A program made the translations under genes and the position numbers. A DNA stretch of 64,000 bases. Source: Acanthochlamys bracteata. Taxonomy: Eukaryota; Streptophyta; Magnoliopsida; Pandanales; Velloziaceae. Positions within the stretch are counted from its first letter, which is position 1; each line of letters begins with the position of its first letter. The stretch spans positions 4,407,001 to 4,471,000 of the forward strand of contig CM034126.1 of the NCBI GenBank assembly GCA_019914995.1, read 5' to 3'. The notes under the pieces were generated by a model. That model saw nothing but the letters and a program-made list of their open reading frames with translations. It searched no databases and was not told the origin of the DNA. Positions 27,305 to 38,501 of this stretch are shown here, piece by piece.

Positions 27305-28914
27305 TTCTGCTTCTTCACTTTGAGAAGTAAGAAATCAAAGCTAGAAGTTTTGATTCAATAAGAGGCACCTACCACACTACCGAACAAATCGGCAGAACAT
27401 GCCAAAGGACATTTTCCACATGGTTTTCAGCTCAAATTACAAATGGCAAGATAAAATAAATTCAAAAGGGATTACCTTTATACACAGAGATAACGCATAC
27501 AGATTCTAAAAATCAAGTTAAAGCTTTTTACGTCTCCAATAAGTTGAAAAGAATTGGATGTACAAATATCAGCTTCAAATGAAATGACAGGTTCCTTGTG
27601 TAAGGACAAAAGCAACTTTAGCCAGCCAAATGCAGAACTATTTTCTAAAACAACAGGATAAAAGCACTCACCCAGAGCCTAACTAAATCAACAAGTTTGG
27701 CCTGAGATTAGACATTAGACTCCGAAACAAGTTGCGGGAAAGACAAAATATGAGTTGAACAAGACTTAATCAATAAGCAAGCGACAGGCTTGAATAAGAC
27801 CACAGCAGCACTGTTAACTATGAAGCTTCGCATTCACCAAACAATTAATGAAGACATACATTTCCAAGGAAAGAGAAAACTTCTATCACCTTCATCCTTA
27901 TAGACAAACATGGATGCTCTGATGAGGTTGTATAGGAGCAGTCACCTGTGCATTGAAAAACCTCAAAAGGATTTTGTGCTGAAAAGGCTCACCTGTTAAG
28001 CGACTAGCAGAAAGCAGATGTTGTAGTTAACCAGCATGCCAGATGTTACTTGAGACTCTGGCTTCAGTGATTCTTACAATTAAGTACAGAGGAAATTTCA
28101 GAAATGTAATAGAAGCTGGAGAGGAAATTGCTTTAGTATGAGATAGAAATCACAAACGGCATAAGATTAAAAGAAGGACATCTTCCTGATTATACACATC
28201 GTCGCATAAGGGCCCTAAATTCAGCAGAACTCCAATATATCAAATAATGCAGCACCATACAAGTCATTTCTACAAGAGAAATTACACCTTAATAAACAAA
28301 AATACAAAAAGGAGGAGAAGAATACTCTAAGGAACTAGCTTAACCTCAAGATGACAATATATGGACAAGCATGCATCATAGGATTTGGTTCATACCAGAG
28401 TTTCTTGTAGGAAAGAACTTTGCCGCATGCTACTGTTGAAGCTACAATCAAGACCACGGACCGACCTAAATTAGCATCTGCTACATCAAGTTTGAAGAAA
28501 AGATTTTGAGTGACAGGAAAAAAGCTCTGTTAGTTATCTTCTTATAGAACTTCAGAAGGTGGAAAACTGCTTCAAGTACATCGTTGTACTTTTGCAAGTC
28601 GTTTACAAGAGATAACAACTTGTATTGCATTTTTTAGGATGAATAAATAGCATCAACTGAGGATGCAAGGTTAGAAAAATTTTGGTAAAGGGAGTACGAC
28701 AAGCACGCTCCTTTTATCAAGATTGTCAAGCAGCCGAAATGCACGAGCAGTTACACACCAGTTCTCAAGACTACTCATGGTGGAAGAATAGAATAGTAAG
28801 TTATGTGTCATCCAGCCAGCTTTCATAAGATATCACCATATGCTGCATTCTTTGGCAAGATATCACCACATGCTGCCATACTGCTCTATGGAAGAATAAA
28901 GTCATGAGCAGCAC
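27305..28914. other. Intergenic region between epoxide hydrolase and transporter
   Basis: Contains the epoxide hydrolase promoter on the left and the 3' UTR of the transporter on the right, both minus-strand genes. No coding frame, repeat or RNA gene that I can support. Confidence 0.5.
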
Positions 28915-30875
28915 TTACTTCTGTACCAGGTTCTCCACATCTTCAAGTTCCACCTCACTGATTTTTTGCCAATCAGTTCCATCTTGGAACAACATTTCAA
29001 TCTGCTCCAAGGACTTGCCCTTTGTCTCAGGAACACACTTGTACACAAAGACCACAGATAGAGCGGAGACAAAAGAAAAGATTAAGAAAGTTCCACCCAC
29101 TGTTAGGGCGCGTGCCACTGAGAGAAATGACATTGCAATGAAACCGCTAGACAGCCTATTGCCTACAGCTCCAAGTGCAGATGCCTGAGCACGCAATCTA
29201 AGGGGATATATTTCAGAAGACAAAACCCAACAAATTGGACCAATTCCTACAGAAAAGAACGCAACATTACCACAGACTGCTAAAAGTGCTACAGCAATCC
29301 CTACTTCTCGAGAAGTTAGCCCAAGGCCATGTTGCATCAGAATCAAAGAGATGCCCATAGTGAACAAGCATAGGGTCATCCCAATGGTACTAATATATAG
29401 GAGTGGCTTTCTTCCTACTCGATCAATCAGAAATATTGCAACCAAAATAAATATAGTCTTTGTAAAGCCAACAGCAACAGTGGCAGCAAGAAGCTTGCTA
29501 TCAGATGTAATGCCTGCATCTCTCAATATTGTTGGGCTATAGTACACTGTTGCATCAATACCTGTGACTTGTTGGAAGCACTGGATACCACATCCAGTAA
29601 TCAACATGCGACGAAGTACAGGGGTAGGTTTTATGAACTCTCTCCAGACAGCCTTGTCCTCATAACCCTTCTCTGAATTTTCTGCCCCAGCAGCCTGCTG
29701 TATTTCAGCCAGTCTTTGTTCAACTTCTGCATCACTATCCATGACTTTCAATAAAACTGATCTGGCTTCCTTAACCCTTTTTTGCATAATCAACCACCTT
29801 GGGGATTCTGGTATTGCATACAGAGCAAAGACAAGAAAGACAGATGGGAGAATACCAACACCAAGCATTATCCTCCAATTAATATGCTCAGAGAGGCCAG
29901 AGAATGCATAATTTGAGATATATCCAAGAAGAATCCCTATGTTTATAAAGATTTCAGGAAAGGAGGTCAGAGATCCCCGAGCAACAGACGGGGATATCTC
30001 AGCTATATATACTGGTGCTACCATGACTCCGAAGCCTATTCCAATTCCCGCTAAGAATCTTCCTATCATCAGCACTTGGAAGTTGGAAGCAAACACCATT
30101 ACAGCAGCACCAGCTTGAAAGACCACAGCAGCAAAAGCAATCGTCCATTTCCTACCAACTGCATCTGATGTTTTTCCACCACCTAAACTTCCAAACAAGG
30201 AGAGAATGCTCAAACAGCCAACCAAGAGCTCTTGCTGCACTTCATTTATATGCAAATCTTTTTGTATGAATATTATTGCTCCACTCATTACACCAACGTC
30301 TGCAAATGCAAAGTAACAATCTTAGGAGACAATTAAGAGTATTATCCTATCCTATACCAGGTAAGAAAAATATTTGCTTGTCATGTTCACTTGCTAAATA
30401 TTAAAAGGCCAAGAATTATAACAATGTCCATCAACAATTCAAGAACATCTTAAATCTGACAGCAGTAGTTCCAAAAATATCAACAGAATAAATTTAACAA
30501 GTTAAAATAAATGTCAAGATAAACGCTTCATTCAGGAACCTGGTTCCTTCAGCCAATTCACGGGTCAAAAACGAAAACTGAAATAACGAGCTAAACTGAG
30601 TAACTCTTTCTTTTCCATTGAAGGAAAAGTAATGAAATCTCAGCCTCTTAAAAGAAACAAGATCTTTAAAAGCGTTGAGGCTCACCATAGCCGAGGAGTA
30701 CAGAATTGAGGGAAGCGAATATAGCACAGGCGAAGACATACTTCCTACTATCCTTCCTGCGCTGAATCACCTCCTCCATATCATCATCTTCTTCTTCCGC
30801 AGTTTCATCCATACGCCTGTACTTGGTTTTTCCTCTCGCCATAATCGCTTCCTGGTCGTTACCGTTCTCAGCCAT
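28915..30875 (-). CDS. PLT4: Polyol/monosaccharide transporter, PLT4-type (major facilitator superfamily)
   Basis: Proton-coupled sugar or sugar-alcohol carrier of the plant PLT family, expected in a membrane with 12 helices. Two exons (complement): 30686-30875 and 28915-30299, joined in phase inside the Asp codon of GYDVGVMSGA; 524 aa, as for Arabidopsis PLT4 (about 526). The ATG at 30873-30875 (MAENGNDQEA) fits the short acidic cytosolic N-terminus RRMDETAEEEDDDMEE. Sugar-porter signatures are intact: GGGKTSDAVGRKWT after helix 2, IPESPRWLIMQKR at the end of helix 6, IQCFQQVTGIDATVYYSP in helix 7, DRVGRKPLLY after helix 8 and VPETKGKSLEQIE after helix 12. The substrate cannot be read from sequence; the PLT4 subgroup is poorly characterised. 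Confidence 0.92.
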
Positions 30876-33477
30876 TCCAATCTCCAGAACCAAAACCGAA
30901 TAAGATCGTTCAGATCAGATCTGAGAGGGAAGATGTTACTTTTATAGTTGTTAAGGTAGTCGCCGGCGACTTGGAGATATTTAGTTAATCAATTATTTAT
31001 TACATGTTAATTAAATAAAAGATTAAAGAATAGTCGTTGGTGCGTCTAGCGTTGATGAGTGAAGATTAAAGAATAAACGGTCGCATGTGGCGCGGGAAGA
31101 CTAGACGAGGAGGAGAAGAACCTGAGAAGAAGAACAAGGAACACATCAACTTTCACTTTACTAATAACTCACGCCATGAACGAGAAGGAAATGTTAAACA
31201 GTGTCCTAGTGGGCCCCGCCAATACAGGTAGAGAGACTAACTGTTCAAGTTAGATTTAAGTTGTCTAGTGGGCTCCACAAATTTATTTTTAATACAAAAT
31301 AAATAGAATTTAAAATATATTTTTTATCAAAAATTATTTTAAAATTTGATTTTAAATTTTTATTTTTAATATAAATAAATAAAAACTTTTTAATCAAAAT
31401 TTTTAATTTTATTTTTCCATTTTTTACTTACAAAAATGAGTTGAACTTAAGATAAACATGCACTAAATGTGTGAACATAGATTTTTATAAAAATAAATTT
31501 TTAGAAATAAATTAAAAATTTGTTTAGTTTTTATATTTTAATTTTATTTAGAATTGAATTGGACAAAGAAAGTGAAATTTAAAATTTAAAATAATAAATT
31601 TATAAATAGTAAAATAATATCAAATTTTAAATTTAATGAATAATTGAAACACGAAAAATTTTATAAAACTAATTTTGTCAAATGTAATTTTTTAAAATAA
31701 ATTATAAAAAAATGATTGCAAAAAAATATATAATTATTATAAAATAATTTTGTTAAAATAATCATTTTTAATTAAAAACAAATGTTATTCTTCACTGCAA
31801 TTTTGATTGTGAGAAACTTAACAATGAAATAAGACAGCAATTATTAGCTAAACTGCAACGAGTTATATTTTCCACGAGAGGAACTAGTTGGAAGTTGAAA
31901 CACCTAACAGAGCAGCTTTTATCAAAGACTATTTCTCTGACCAGATGCAACGATATGTAATGCACTTCGTTAAAAGCAAAGATGTGAAAATCACTCTCCA
32001 GAAGACCTACCTACTAAAGATCAAAAAGATAATAGTTCCACGAGAGCACGTACCTGCATTCTGAAAATTCTCAACAAGAGATATACTTATCGTTGCATTG
32101 ATTTCTTAATCTGTATTAAATAGAAATCTGATTCATTGCATTTTTGTCAATTTGGAGAAGAATGTGCACAAAATACAAAGAAGACCAAATAGTAAGTTTC
32201 CAATCATGAACTTTTGGCTATTAGATTGGGTTCACTACAGCCTTGATCCCTACTTGAGCAGTCAAATGCCTTTCGTTTCTCCACTAATTTGCTGATAAGT
32301 GCATGCTAAAGGATCCAAGGAGCAAGTACCATAAGATTCAATGATGAAATTGGTTCTCTTTTAATGCAAGTCCGACTATCAAAGCATATGTAACATCAAT
32401 GAGAGCACTACGGACCAACATGCTCATTAGTATGGTACCTGTTTGGTATAACTTTGGACGAAGTGGAAATGTTGGTATAAGCCAGCACCAACATGTAACC
32501 AAATGCAGGAGGGCAATTAACCAAAATGCAACTGGTAGATCAGCTGAAGATCTAGAGAAGTAAACCAATTCCAGTAGTAAACGGCTGGGATTGTATGTGT
32601 GCACTAAGGAAGTCGAACTCTTTCAACCATTCTTCCTCATGTTCACCTGTAGGAACTGAGTGTTATAGTATCAAATAGCTTGCAATGTCTACCCATAATT
32701 CTCAGCCATCCATCTAGTTTCTAAGGCAAGAAAGGGAGTGATGATATTTAAAGGAGAATGGAGTAAGTGTCCCTTAGTAGGCAGCTATTTGTACGAAGTG
32801 CATCCAGTTGAATAGAGTGTACAATTTTGCCTCCTTTAGTTCGGTATAGGTTGACGGGCCAGGAACCTTTCCATATACACAGGAGCAAAATCTACTCAGT
32901 AAAAAGCAGCCACATATACAAACAAATGGATAAAAATACTCTACATATTGCACATAAGACATACTTTGCCAGCATACAAAACACTGATGGGTTTCCAAGT
33001 CAGGCTATACTAGGAAAGGAGAACTTAAAGATGGCAGGTAAAGACTAAACAAAACAACCTGGTAAAAGACAACTAGTTTAGTCGTATTAGAAAAAATATC
33101 ATCACATTTTATAATGATACATGCCTTAAACTACCTTATGAAAAGAGGCCCAGCAAGTTGTACAACAAGAATCTCCTCAGGATACTGCATAAGCATAGCA
33201 TCCAGAAAGTTGATAATCCTTACACACTAAATATCTTATTACCATAGATGAAAAGGTACCATCACATAAATAAACAGCATGCACAAAAAGCATGCCATAA
33301 ACAGGTTATTAAGACAGGTAAACCAAGACTAGATAAATAAGTGAACCAAGCTCTTGAATGGACCCAAAAAAAAAAGTTCGGAAGAATCAGGATGGAGAGT
33401 CCCAAAAGCTGAGGCTTCAAAATGCATTAACACACCTCACCGAGTGATTTAAGGTATATTACTGTAAGATGCAGAAT
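30876..33477. other. Intergenic region between transporter and STA1
   Basis: Includes the transporter 5' leader and promoter (about 30876-31200), an AT-rich repeat at 31268-31465, and about 2 kb with no recognisable coding frame. The right end (about 33200-33477) is probably the STA1 3' UTR. Confidence 0.5.
31268..31465 (-). repeat. AT-rich MITE-like repeat (second family)
   Basis: The segment ends in AAAATGAGTTGAACTTAAG followed by ATAAACATGCAC. The reverse complement of that end resembles the GCGTGTTTATCAACTTAC start of the segment at 36737-36965, and both share TTTTAAATTTTATTTT-like interiors. This suggests two copies of one AT-rich family in opposite orientations. Ends are approximate. 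Confidence 0.4.
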
Positions 33478-36400
33478 CTAGGATTTCAGCCCTTCTGTGA
33501 CAGAAGAATTCTCTTCCTTGCCAAGAGCAACCACTACTTTTTTAAGTATAGCTTCAACAGGGAGGTGCGAATTTTCCACAGCCTTAGCAATTGCTTGCCA
33601 CTTTTCGCCATGCTTTGGTTCAGCTGCAACACATCGCTTCAAGACATCCTTTTGGTTCTCTTCAGTGCCATGTTGAAGTTCAAACTTGTAGTAAAGTGCC
33701 CAGAAGTCGCCAATATCGGGCGCAAGTGTAACAGCACGGTTGAACCAGTTCCTCGCCTTGTCCACCTTTCTATCATGCCAGAATAATTTTGCAACTGCAG
33801 CAATGACATGTGGATCATGATCACATCTTTTAAGAGCATCAGCACTCTTCGTTTTGCGTTGAGGTCGTGGAACCATCTCAATAGATGCTGCCCATAATAT
33901 TCCACTAGTAGGGCACTCCTGCAAGGCTTTCGCCATCAATGTGTCTGCTTCCTTTTTGTTCCCATGCCTTAATTCAGCACGAACAGCAGCTAGCCAAAGT
34001 TCGGCATTCTGAGGATTTTTCTTTCTGGCCATAGTAAGTACTGCACGGGCTTTACTCAATCCGCTCGTCCTCTCTTCTAGATTAGCAAGTGAAAGCCAAA
34101 TAGGGACACTGTTGGGACAATGCTTCAGACCAGACTCATAAGTTTCCTTTGCCTTCTCACCACAGCCTAGTCGATCTTCCATCTGCCCAAGCATCAGCCA
34201 CAATTTGAAGAAAGATGGGAACTGCTTCAATCCTTCCTCGAGCAGCCTCCGCTCCTCAGTGGTGTTACCAAGTTCCCTCTCAACAATGGCTGACTTCATC
34301 CATACTCTCTCGGTTCCTCCTCTTTCACGTGCCTTCGCCAAAAGCATTCTTGCTCTTTCTGGTTCATGCTCCTCAAATTCAAGCTTAAATGCTGCCAGCC
34401 ATATCTCTTCTGAATTGGGAATTGCAGCATATGCCTCTTGAAGAATTGCACGTGCTGCTGGCACATCTCCAGCCAGCCACTTCTCCTTTGCACCCATCAG
34501 CCATAAAACCTCAGCTTGTGGACAGTAAGTAACAGCCCTCCTAAGGAGAGCATCAAGAGATTCTCTGGTCCCATGGCTCTTCTCAAGCTGAGCTGCCTTG
34601 ACCCAGATACTTTTCTTGGTAAGGAAGACGGTGAGTGCATGAGCATAAATAGCACGTGCAGTCTCAATAGATCCTCGTTTCTTGCACTCCTCCGCATCAG
34701 CAACCCATGTTCTTTTACGATCCTCTTCTTCCACTCCAACGCCAATGGTATTATGAATTATAGCACGACAAGTTTCAACAGATCCAGCCCTTTCTGCTGC
34801 CTCTGCCTCCTTCATCCATGCCTCCCTATCAATTTCCACTCCTTCCCTTTGCAGTGACCTTATGGCTCTCTCGATCACCTTGCCTACTGATGCAATATTC
34901 CCATTAGCTTCCTCAAGCTTTGCAGCAGTAATCCATATAGCAGGCTCTTTGGGGAGCTTTTCTCTCGCTTTGTTGAGCACTTTCTTCGCATTCTCATAGG
35001 TCTCCAACCTAGCAAGCGCAAGCCACAGCTCCACATGAAGAGGGCAGCATTCGACGGCCCTCTGAAGTAGAATTCTTGCATCATCCTCATTGGCCAGTTC
35101 TACTACAGCCTTCCACAACCTTACAGAGTCTGGGATATTTTCTAGCCCCTTCCTCAATACCTTGCTCTTGAGGGCATCTTCTTTCTCCAACTTCGATGCC
35201 TGCAGCCATAACTTCACAGATCTAGGATTCGCCTTCACACCTTCAGCAATCACCGCTTTGGCCTCATGTGGGCTGGCCAGCCGGCAAGCCTCTAGCCACA
35301 CGTCCTCATTCTTGGGGCACTCCTCACAACCCTTTTTTATCAATTGCCTTGCAGCCTGGATCTTACCTGCAACCTCTTCCAGCCTAGCAGCTGCAATCCA
35401 TCCTGGTGGGTGTTTGGGGTTCGTCTGGGTAACAGATTTCAGTAGCAACCTTGCCTTCTTTATATCAGAAATCTCAGCGTCGCTAGTTATCTTCATACTC
35501 TTCAAATCAGTTAGATAACCCTTTGGATCAACAACTGTCAACCCAGACACAGAATCAGACAATCTATCAAGCTTTAACGAAAGCACAGTACCTCTCCCTT
35601 CGCCAACAGCAGTCAAATCAGTGACTGGCGTCTGTGACCACGGGGTTTCTGTCCCACCTGCAGCCCGGCTCTTAGGGTCAAGAGCTGTGACATGCTCCTG
35701 CTCCTGCCTAGCCTTTTCAAGTAGTGTATCTGGCACAGGCACAAAACTCTCAAACCTCTTCTTCTTGTTCCGGAGGGAGTAATCCCCAATCTCAGGTATA
35801 CTATCCCACTGCTCTGGGGTTAAATCGGTAAGCTTTCTCTTCAAATCAGCAAATTGCTCCGTAATCTTTGGATTAGACGCACGATACTTCTCAATCTCCT
35901 CCTTAAGCCTAGCCTCCCTCCTATCCTTCCGTCGTGAATCCATCCTTTTATCGATATTCTCCCAAACTGCATCAGCCTCCTTATCATCTTCGTCATACTC
36001 AGCAGACGCAAACAAACCAACATCATTACCTTCGAATTCATCAAACTTCTGATTCTCATCGTACCCCTTATCATCAGCCTCGTCTTCATCATCCTCTTCT
36101 CCGTGTCCCTTGCCACGCCCGCGCCCTACAGCAGCGGCCGCAGCCGGCCCTGCCCCAATTGCAGACGCGGAACGGTCAGGGAGATCAGGCGCGGCACGAG
36201 CAGGACCAATATCCGACCGCGTAGTGAATCCCGTAGCACCACGGCCGAGACCAGCAACATAATTTGGCGGCGGCTTTGAATTTAGAAAATCATGTCGTTG
36301 CGGCCGAGAAGGCGCCGCCGGCGCTTGCATGCCGCCGAGGAGAGCGACATGGAGAGAAACTGTTGAGTTAGGAAAAACAGAAAGGGAAGAGAGCGTTACG

Positions 36401-36582
36401 GTCGATGCTGCGGCGCCGGGCGGAGCGAGAAGGCGGCGGGATGAGTGGAAGAGGCGTTGAGCGGCGGCAGGCACGCCGGAGTGGAGCTCGATTGAATGGT
36501 GGAATAATTGCAGAGTGGTTGTGGTGGGGTCGAGACCGAGAGCTAGGGTTTTGTTCTCGAGTGTTCGAACGAAGAGCACCAT
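33478..36582 (-). CDS. STA1: Pre-mRNA-processing factor 6 / STABILIZED1 (U5 and tri-snRNP protein)
   Basis: Bridges the U5 and U4/U6 snRNPs in the spliceosomal tri-snRNP. In Arabidopsis STA1 is needed for splicing under stress. It is a single uninterrupted frame of 1034 aa (Arabidopsis about 1029 aa, also intronless). Residues 1 to about 85 form a ubiquitin-like region starting MVLFVRTLENKTLAL, a plant-type extension. The PRP1 N-terminal domain follows from about residue 90 (RHDFLNSKPPPNYVAGLGRG), with an acidic/Gly-Arg linker and NDVGLFASAEYDEDDKEAD. From about residue 380 to the C-terminus there are HAT/TPR-like helical repeats with recurrent W and A/R positions, for example GWIAAARLEE, VWLEACRL, KLWLQASKLE, IWVKAAQLE and LWLAAVRAE. 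The start is the only ATG matching the ubiquitin-like domain. Confidence 0.96.
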   Translation of the reverse strand: MVLFVRTLENKTLALGLDPTTTTLQLFHHSIELHSGVPAAAQRLFHSSRRLLAPPGAAASTVTLSSLSVFPNSTVSLHVALLGGMQAPAAPSRPQRHDFLNSKPPPNYVAGLGRGATGFTTRSDIGPARAAPDLPDRSASAIGAGPAAAAAVGRGRGKGHGEEDDEDEADDKGYDENQKFDEFEGNDVGLFASAEYDEDDKEADAVWENIDKRMDSRRKDRREARLKEEIEKYRASNPKITEQFADLKRKLTDLTPEQWDSIPEIGDYSLRNKKKRFESFVPVPDTLLEKARQEQEHVTALDPKSRAAGGTETPWSQTPVTDLTAVGEGRGTVLSLKLDRLSDSVSGLTVVDPKGYLTDLKSMKITSDAEISDIKKARLLLKSVTQTNPKHPPGWIAAARLEEVAGKIQAARQLIKKGCEECPKNEDVWLEACRLASPHEAKAVIAEGVKANPRSVKLWLQASKLEKEDALKSKVLRKGLENIPDSVRLWKAVVELANEDDARILLQRAVECCPLHVELWLALARLETYENAKKVLNKAREKLPKEPAIWITAAKLEEANGNIASVGKVIERAIRSLQREGVEIDREAWMKEAEAAERAGSVETCRAIIHNTIGVGVEEEDRKRTWVADAEECKKRGSIETARAIYAHALTVFLTKKSIWVKAAQLEKSHGTRESLDALLRRAVTYCPQAEVLWLMGAKEKWLAGDVPAARAILQEAYAAIPNSEEIWLAAFKLEFEEHEPERARMLLAKARERGGTERVWMKSAIVERELGNTTEERRLLEEGLKQFPSFFKLWLMLGQMEDRLGCGEKAKETYESGLKHCPNSVPIWLSLANLEERTSGLSKARAVLTMARKKNPQNAELWLAAVRAELRHGNKKEADTLMAKALQECPTSGILWAASIEMVPRPQRKTKSADALKRCDHDPHVIAAVAKLFWHDRKVDKARNWFNRAVTLAPDIGDFWALYYKFELQHGTEENQKDVLKRCVAAEPKHGEKWQAIAKAVENSHLPVEAILKKVVVALGKEENSSVTEGLKS

Positions 36583-36736
36583 CGCTGCTTGCTTGCGAGC
36601 TCGATCTCGAGCGAAATGAGAAAGAACGAGAAAATGTGAAGCGGTAGGAAGACGTAACTATAAAGACACAAGTCACAGAAGGCAGCCGCACTATTGGGCC
36701 GTTAAGTCGGGCGATCTTAAATGAGCTGGGCTGTTA

Positions 36737-36965
36737 AGCGCGTGTTTATCAACTTACTAAATTTACTTTTTTAAATTTATTTTAAAACAAAATAAATATA
36801 AATTAATAATAAATTGTTTAGTAAAAATTTAATTTTTTAAATTTAATTTTAAAATTTACATAAAATACATAATAAGTTTAAATTTTTATTTTTATTAAAT
36901 ACTTTTAATTTAATTTATTTTTAAAATTTATTTCAAAAAATGAGTTTAATTCACTATAAATACGT
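36737..36965 (+). repeat. AT-rich MITE-like repeat (second family)
   Basis: Starts near GCGTGTTTATCAACTTAC and ends in AAAAATGAGTTTAATTCAC. It resembles 31268-31465 in the opposite orientation. Boundaries are approximate and no target duplication is clear. Confidence 0.4.
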
Positions 36966-36976
36966 TTTTCTAAAAA

Positions 36977-37224
36977 AACGTTTGAGAGTGCTTATAAAAT
37001 GAAGCATTTCTGAAGTAGAAAATATTTTTGTCTTTTTTAATTAACAAGTTCTATTTTTTTATCTTCAAAAGAATAATAAAAATATGCAATAAAAAGATTT
37101 CATTAAGTCTACATTTTCTAAATTTTTAAATAAAATTTTTAAATACTTATAAAATATGTATTAAAAAATGTGAAATAAAAAATTGAAAAATTATTTTTTT
37201 TTTAAGCTAAATTAAACAGTCCCT
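36977..37224 (+). repeat. Tourist-like MITE, diverged copy
   Basis: Runs from ACGTTTGAGAGTGCTTATAA to TAAATTAAACAGTCCC. It shares the internal order of the copy at 37697-37967: GATATTTTTGTCTTTTTT-like block, AATAATAAAAATATGCAAT, AAAAGATTTCATT, CATTTTCTAAATTTTTAAA and ATGTATTAAAAAATGTGAAA. Confidence 0.7.
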
Positions 37225-37696
37225 GAGTCAACAAGATGACCGAGATGTTCGGAATTGCTTTTCAAAATTTTTCATTCTAATTTTTAATTTGGAGTTTTAA
37301 ATAAATTTTTATAATAATTTATAAAAAATGTTAAATTTTGAAAAATGAACAATAAATTCTATATTATTATTTATTTTTATTATTTTTAAATGAAAAGGTA
37401 AAATTTTCTTTCTAAAACATTTTAAAAATATTTTTATTTAAAAATATTTGCTTTCTAAAAATTTTCATTCTAAAACACTACTAAATATTTTCAAAAGATT
37501 TTAATCATGCACTGTTCGTTTGGAAGTATTTATAAAAAAAGTTATTTTAGAACAAAATTTATTTTCAAATTTTTAGAATGAATTTAAATTTCAATTTAAA
37601 ATACTTTAAAAAATATTCAAAAATAAAGAGTTCTTGTAAAATGAAAAAATAATACTATAAGCTTTTCTAGAAATAGACCATTGAATGCACAACTAA

Positions 37697-37967
37697 GGGG
37701 GCGTTTGGGATTGCTTATGAAATAGAACTTTTGTAAAATGGAAGATATTTTTGTCTTTTTTGAAAAACGAGCTATATTTTTTTTACTTCAAAAAAAATAA
37801 TAAAAATATGTAATAAAAAGATCTCACTTCGTAAAATTTTTCTACATTTTCTAAGTTTTTAAATAAATTTTTTATATATTTATAAAATATATATTAAAAA
37901 ACGTGAAATGGAAAAAAATTTAGAAAAGCTGATAAGTAGCTTTTGAAACGGAGAACCAAACAGCGCC
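37697..37967 (+). mobile_element. Tourist-like (PIF/Harbinger-type) MITE with TAA target duplication
   Basis: A 271-base element begins GGGGGCGTTTGGGATTGC and ends GAACCAAACAGCGCC, so the ends are imperfect inverted repeats of the GGCG..TTTGG type. It is flanked by TAA at 37694-37696 and 37968-37970. A 3-bp TAA/TTA duplication with GG…TTTGG ends is characteristic of Tourist MITEs mobilised by PIF/Harbinger transposases. It has no coding capacity. Confidence 0.75.
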
Positions 37968-38501
37968 TAAAAAATAGGGTAACAACTAAAAGTCATAAAT
38001 AGGAATTTTGTAACAATTCAAACACAAGAAAACATTTTTGGATTATCATTATGAGACTTGGAAACTGCTTCTATTCTGTAACAGAGCACATACAAAATAA
38101 AGCCTTCGTAAAGAATATTAGTTTAGGTGCGAAAGATTTATATAATAATGTTGGGCTGGGCCTTAACAAAATTGTAAGTTCAGATGAAATCATTCATAAT
38201 CCAAACTCAAGCCTCATAGTTGGTATAATAAACATGTCAGTCTTCTCAAAGGGTAATTTTGTCATTTATGCTTAACTTATCCAGGTGCGAGCAAGAACGC
38301 ACGGTCAAAGACTGTTTGGCAACTCTCTCGCCGCTACTCGCTCTCGCGAGAAACAAAACAAACCAGATCTCATCTTTCCTTCACTTCACACACGAATCAA
38401 GCCAGAAACACAAACAAAATTCAAAACTCTCTCCTTTCTCTTGTTCTATTAATCTATAATCCATCGCATAGATCAATCGATCGATCGAGAAAAATACACG
38501 G

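Larger units (their letters stand above)
36583..38501. other. Divergent promoter region of STA1 and clathrin light chain, with MITEs
   Basis: STA1 is transcribed leftward and the clathrin light chain rightward. Between them are three AT-rich repeats (listed separately) and a probable clathrin light chain 5' leader at about 38280-38501, rich in CTCTC. No coding frame seen. Confidence 0.55.

Noticed and set aside
31860-32060. Possible retrotransposon fragment upstream of STA1's 3' end
   Set aside because: No frame longer than a few tens of codons gives a reverse transcriptase or integrase motif.
34205-35518. Long plus-strand frames opposite STA1
   Set aside because: These are antisense shadows of the 1034-codon STA1 frame, produced by its Ala/Leu/Glu-rich codon use.
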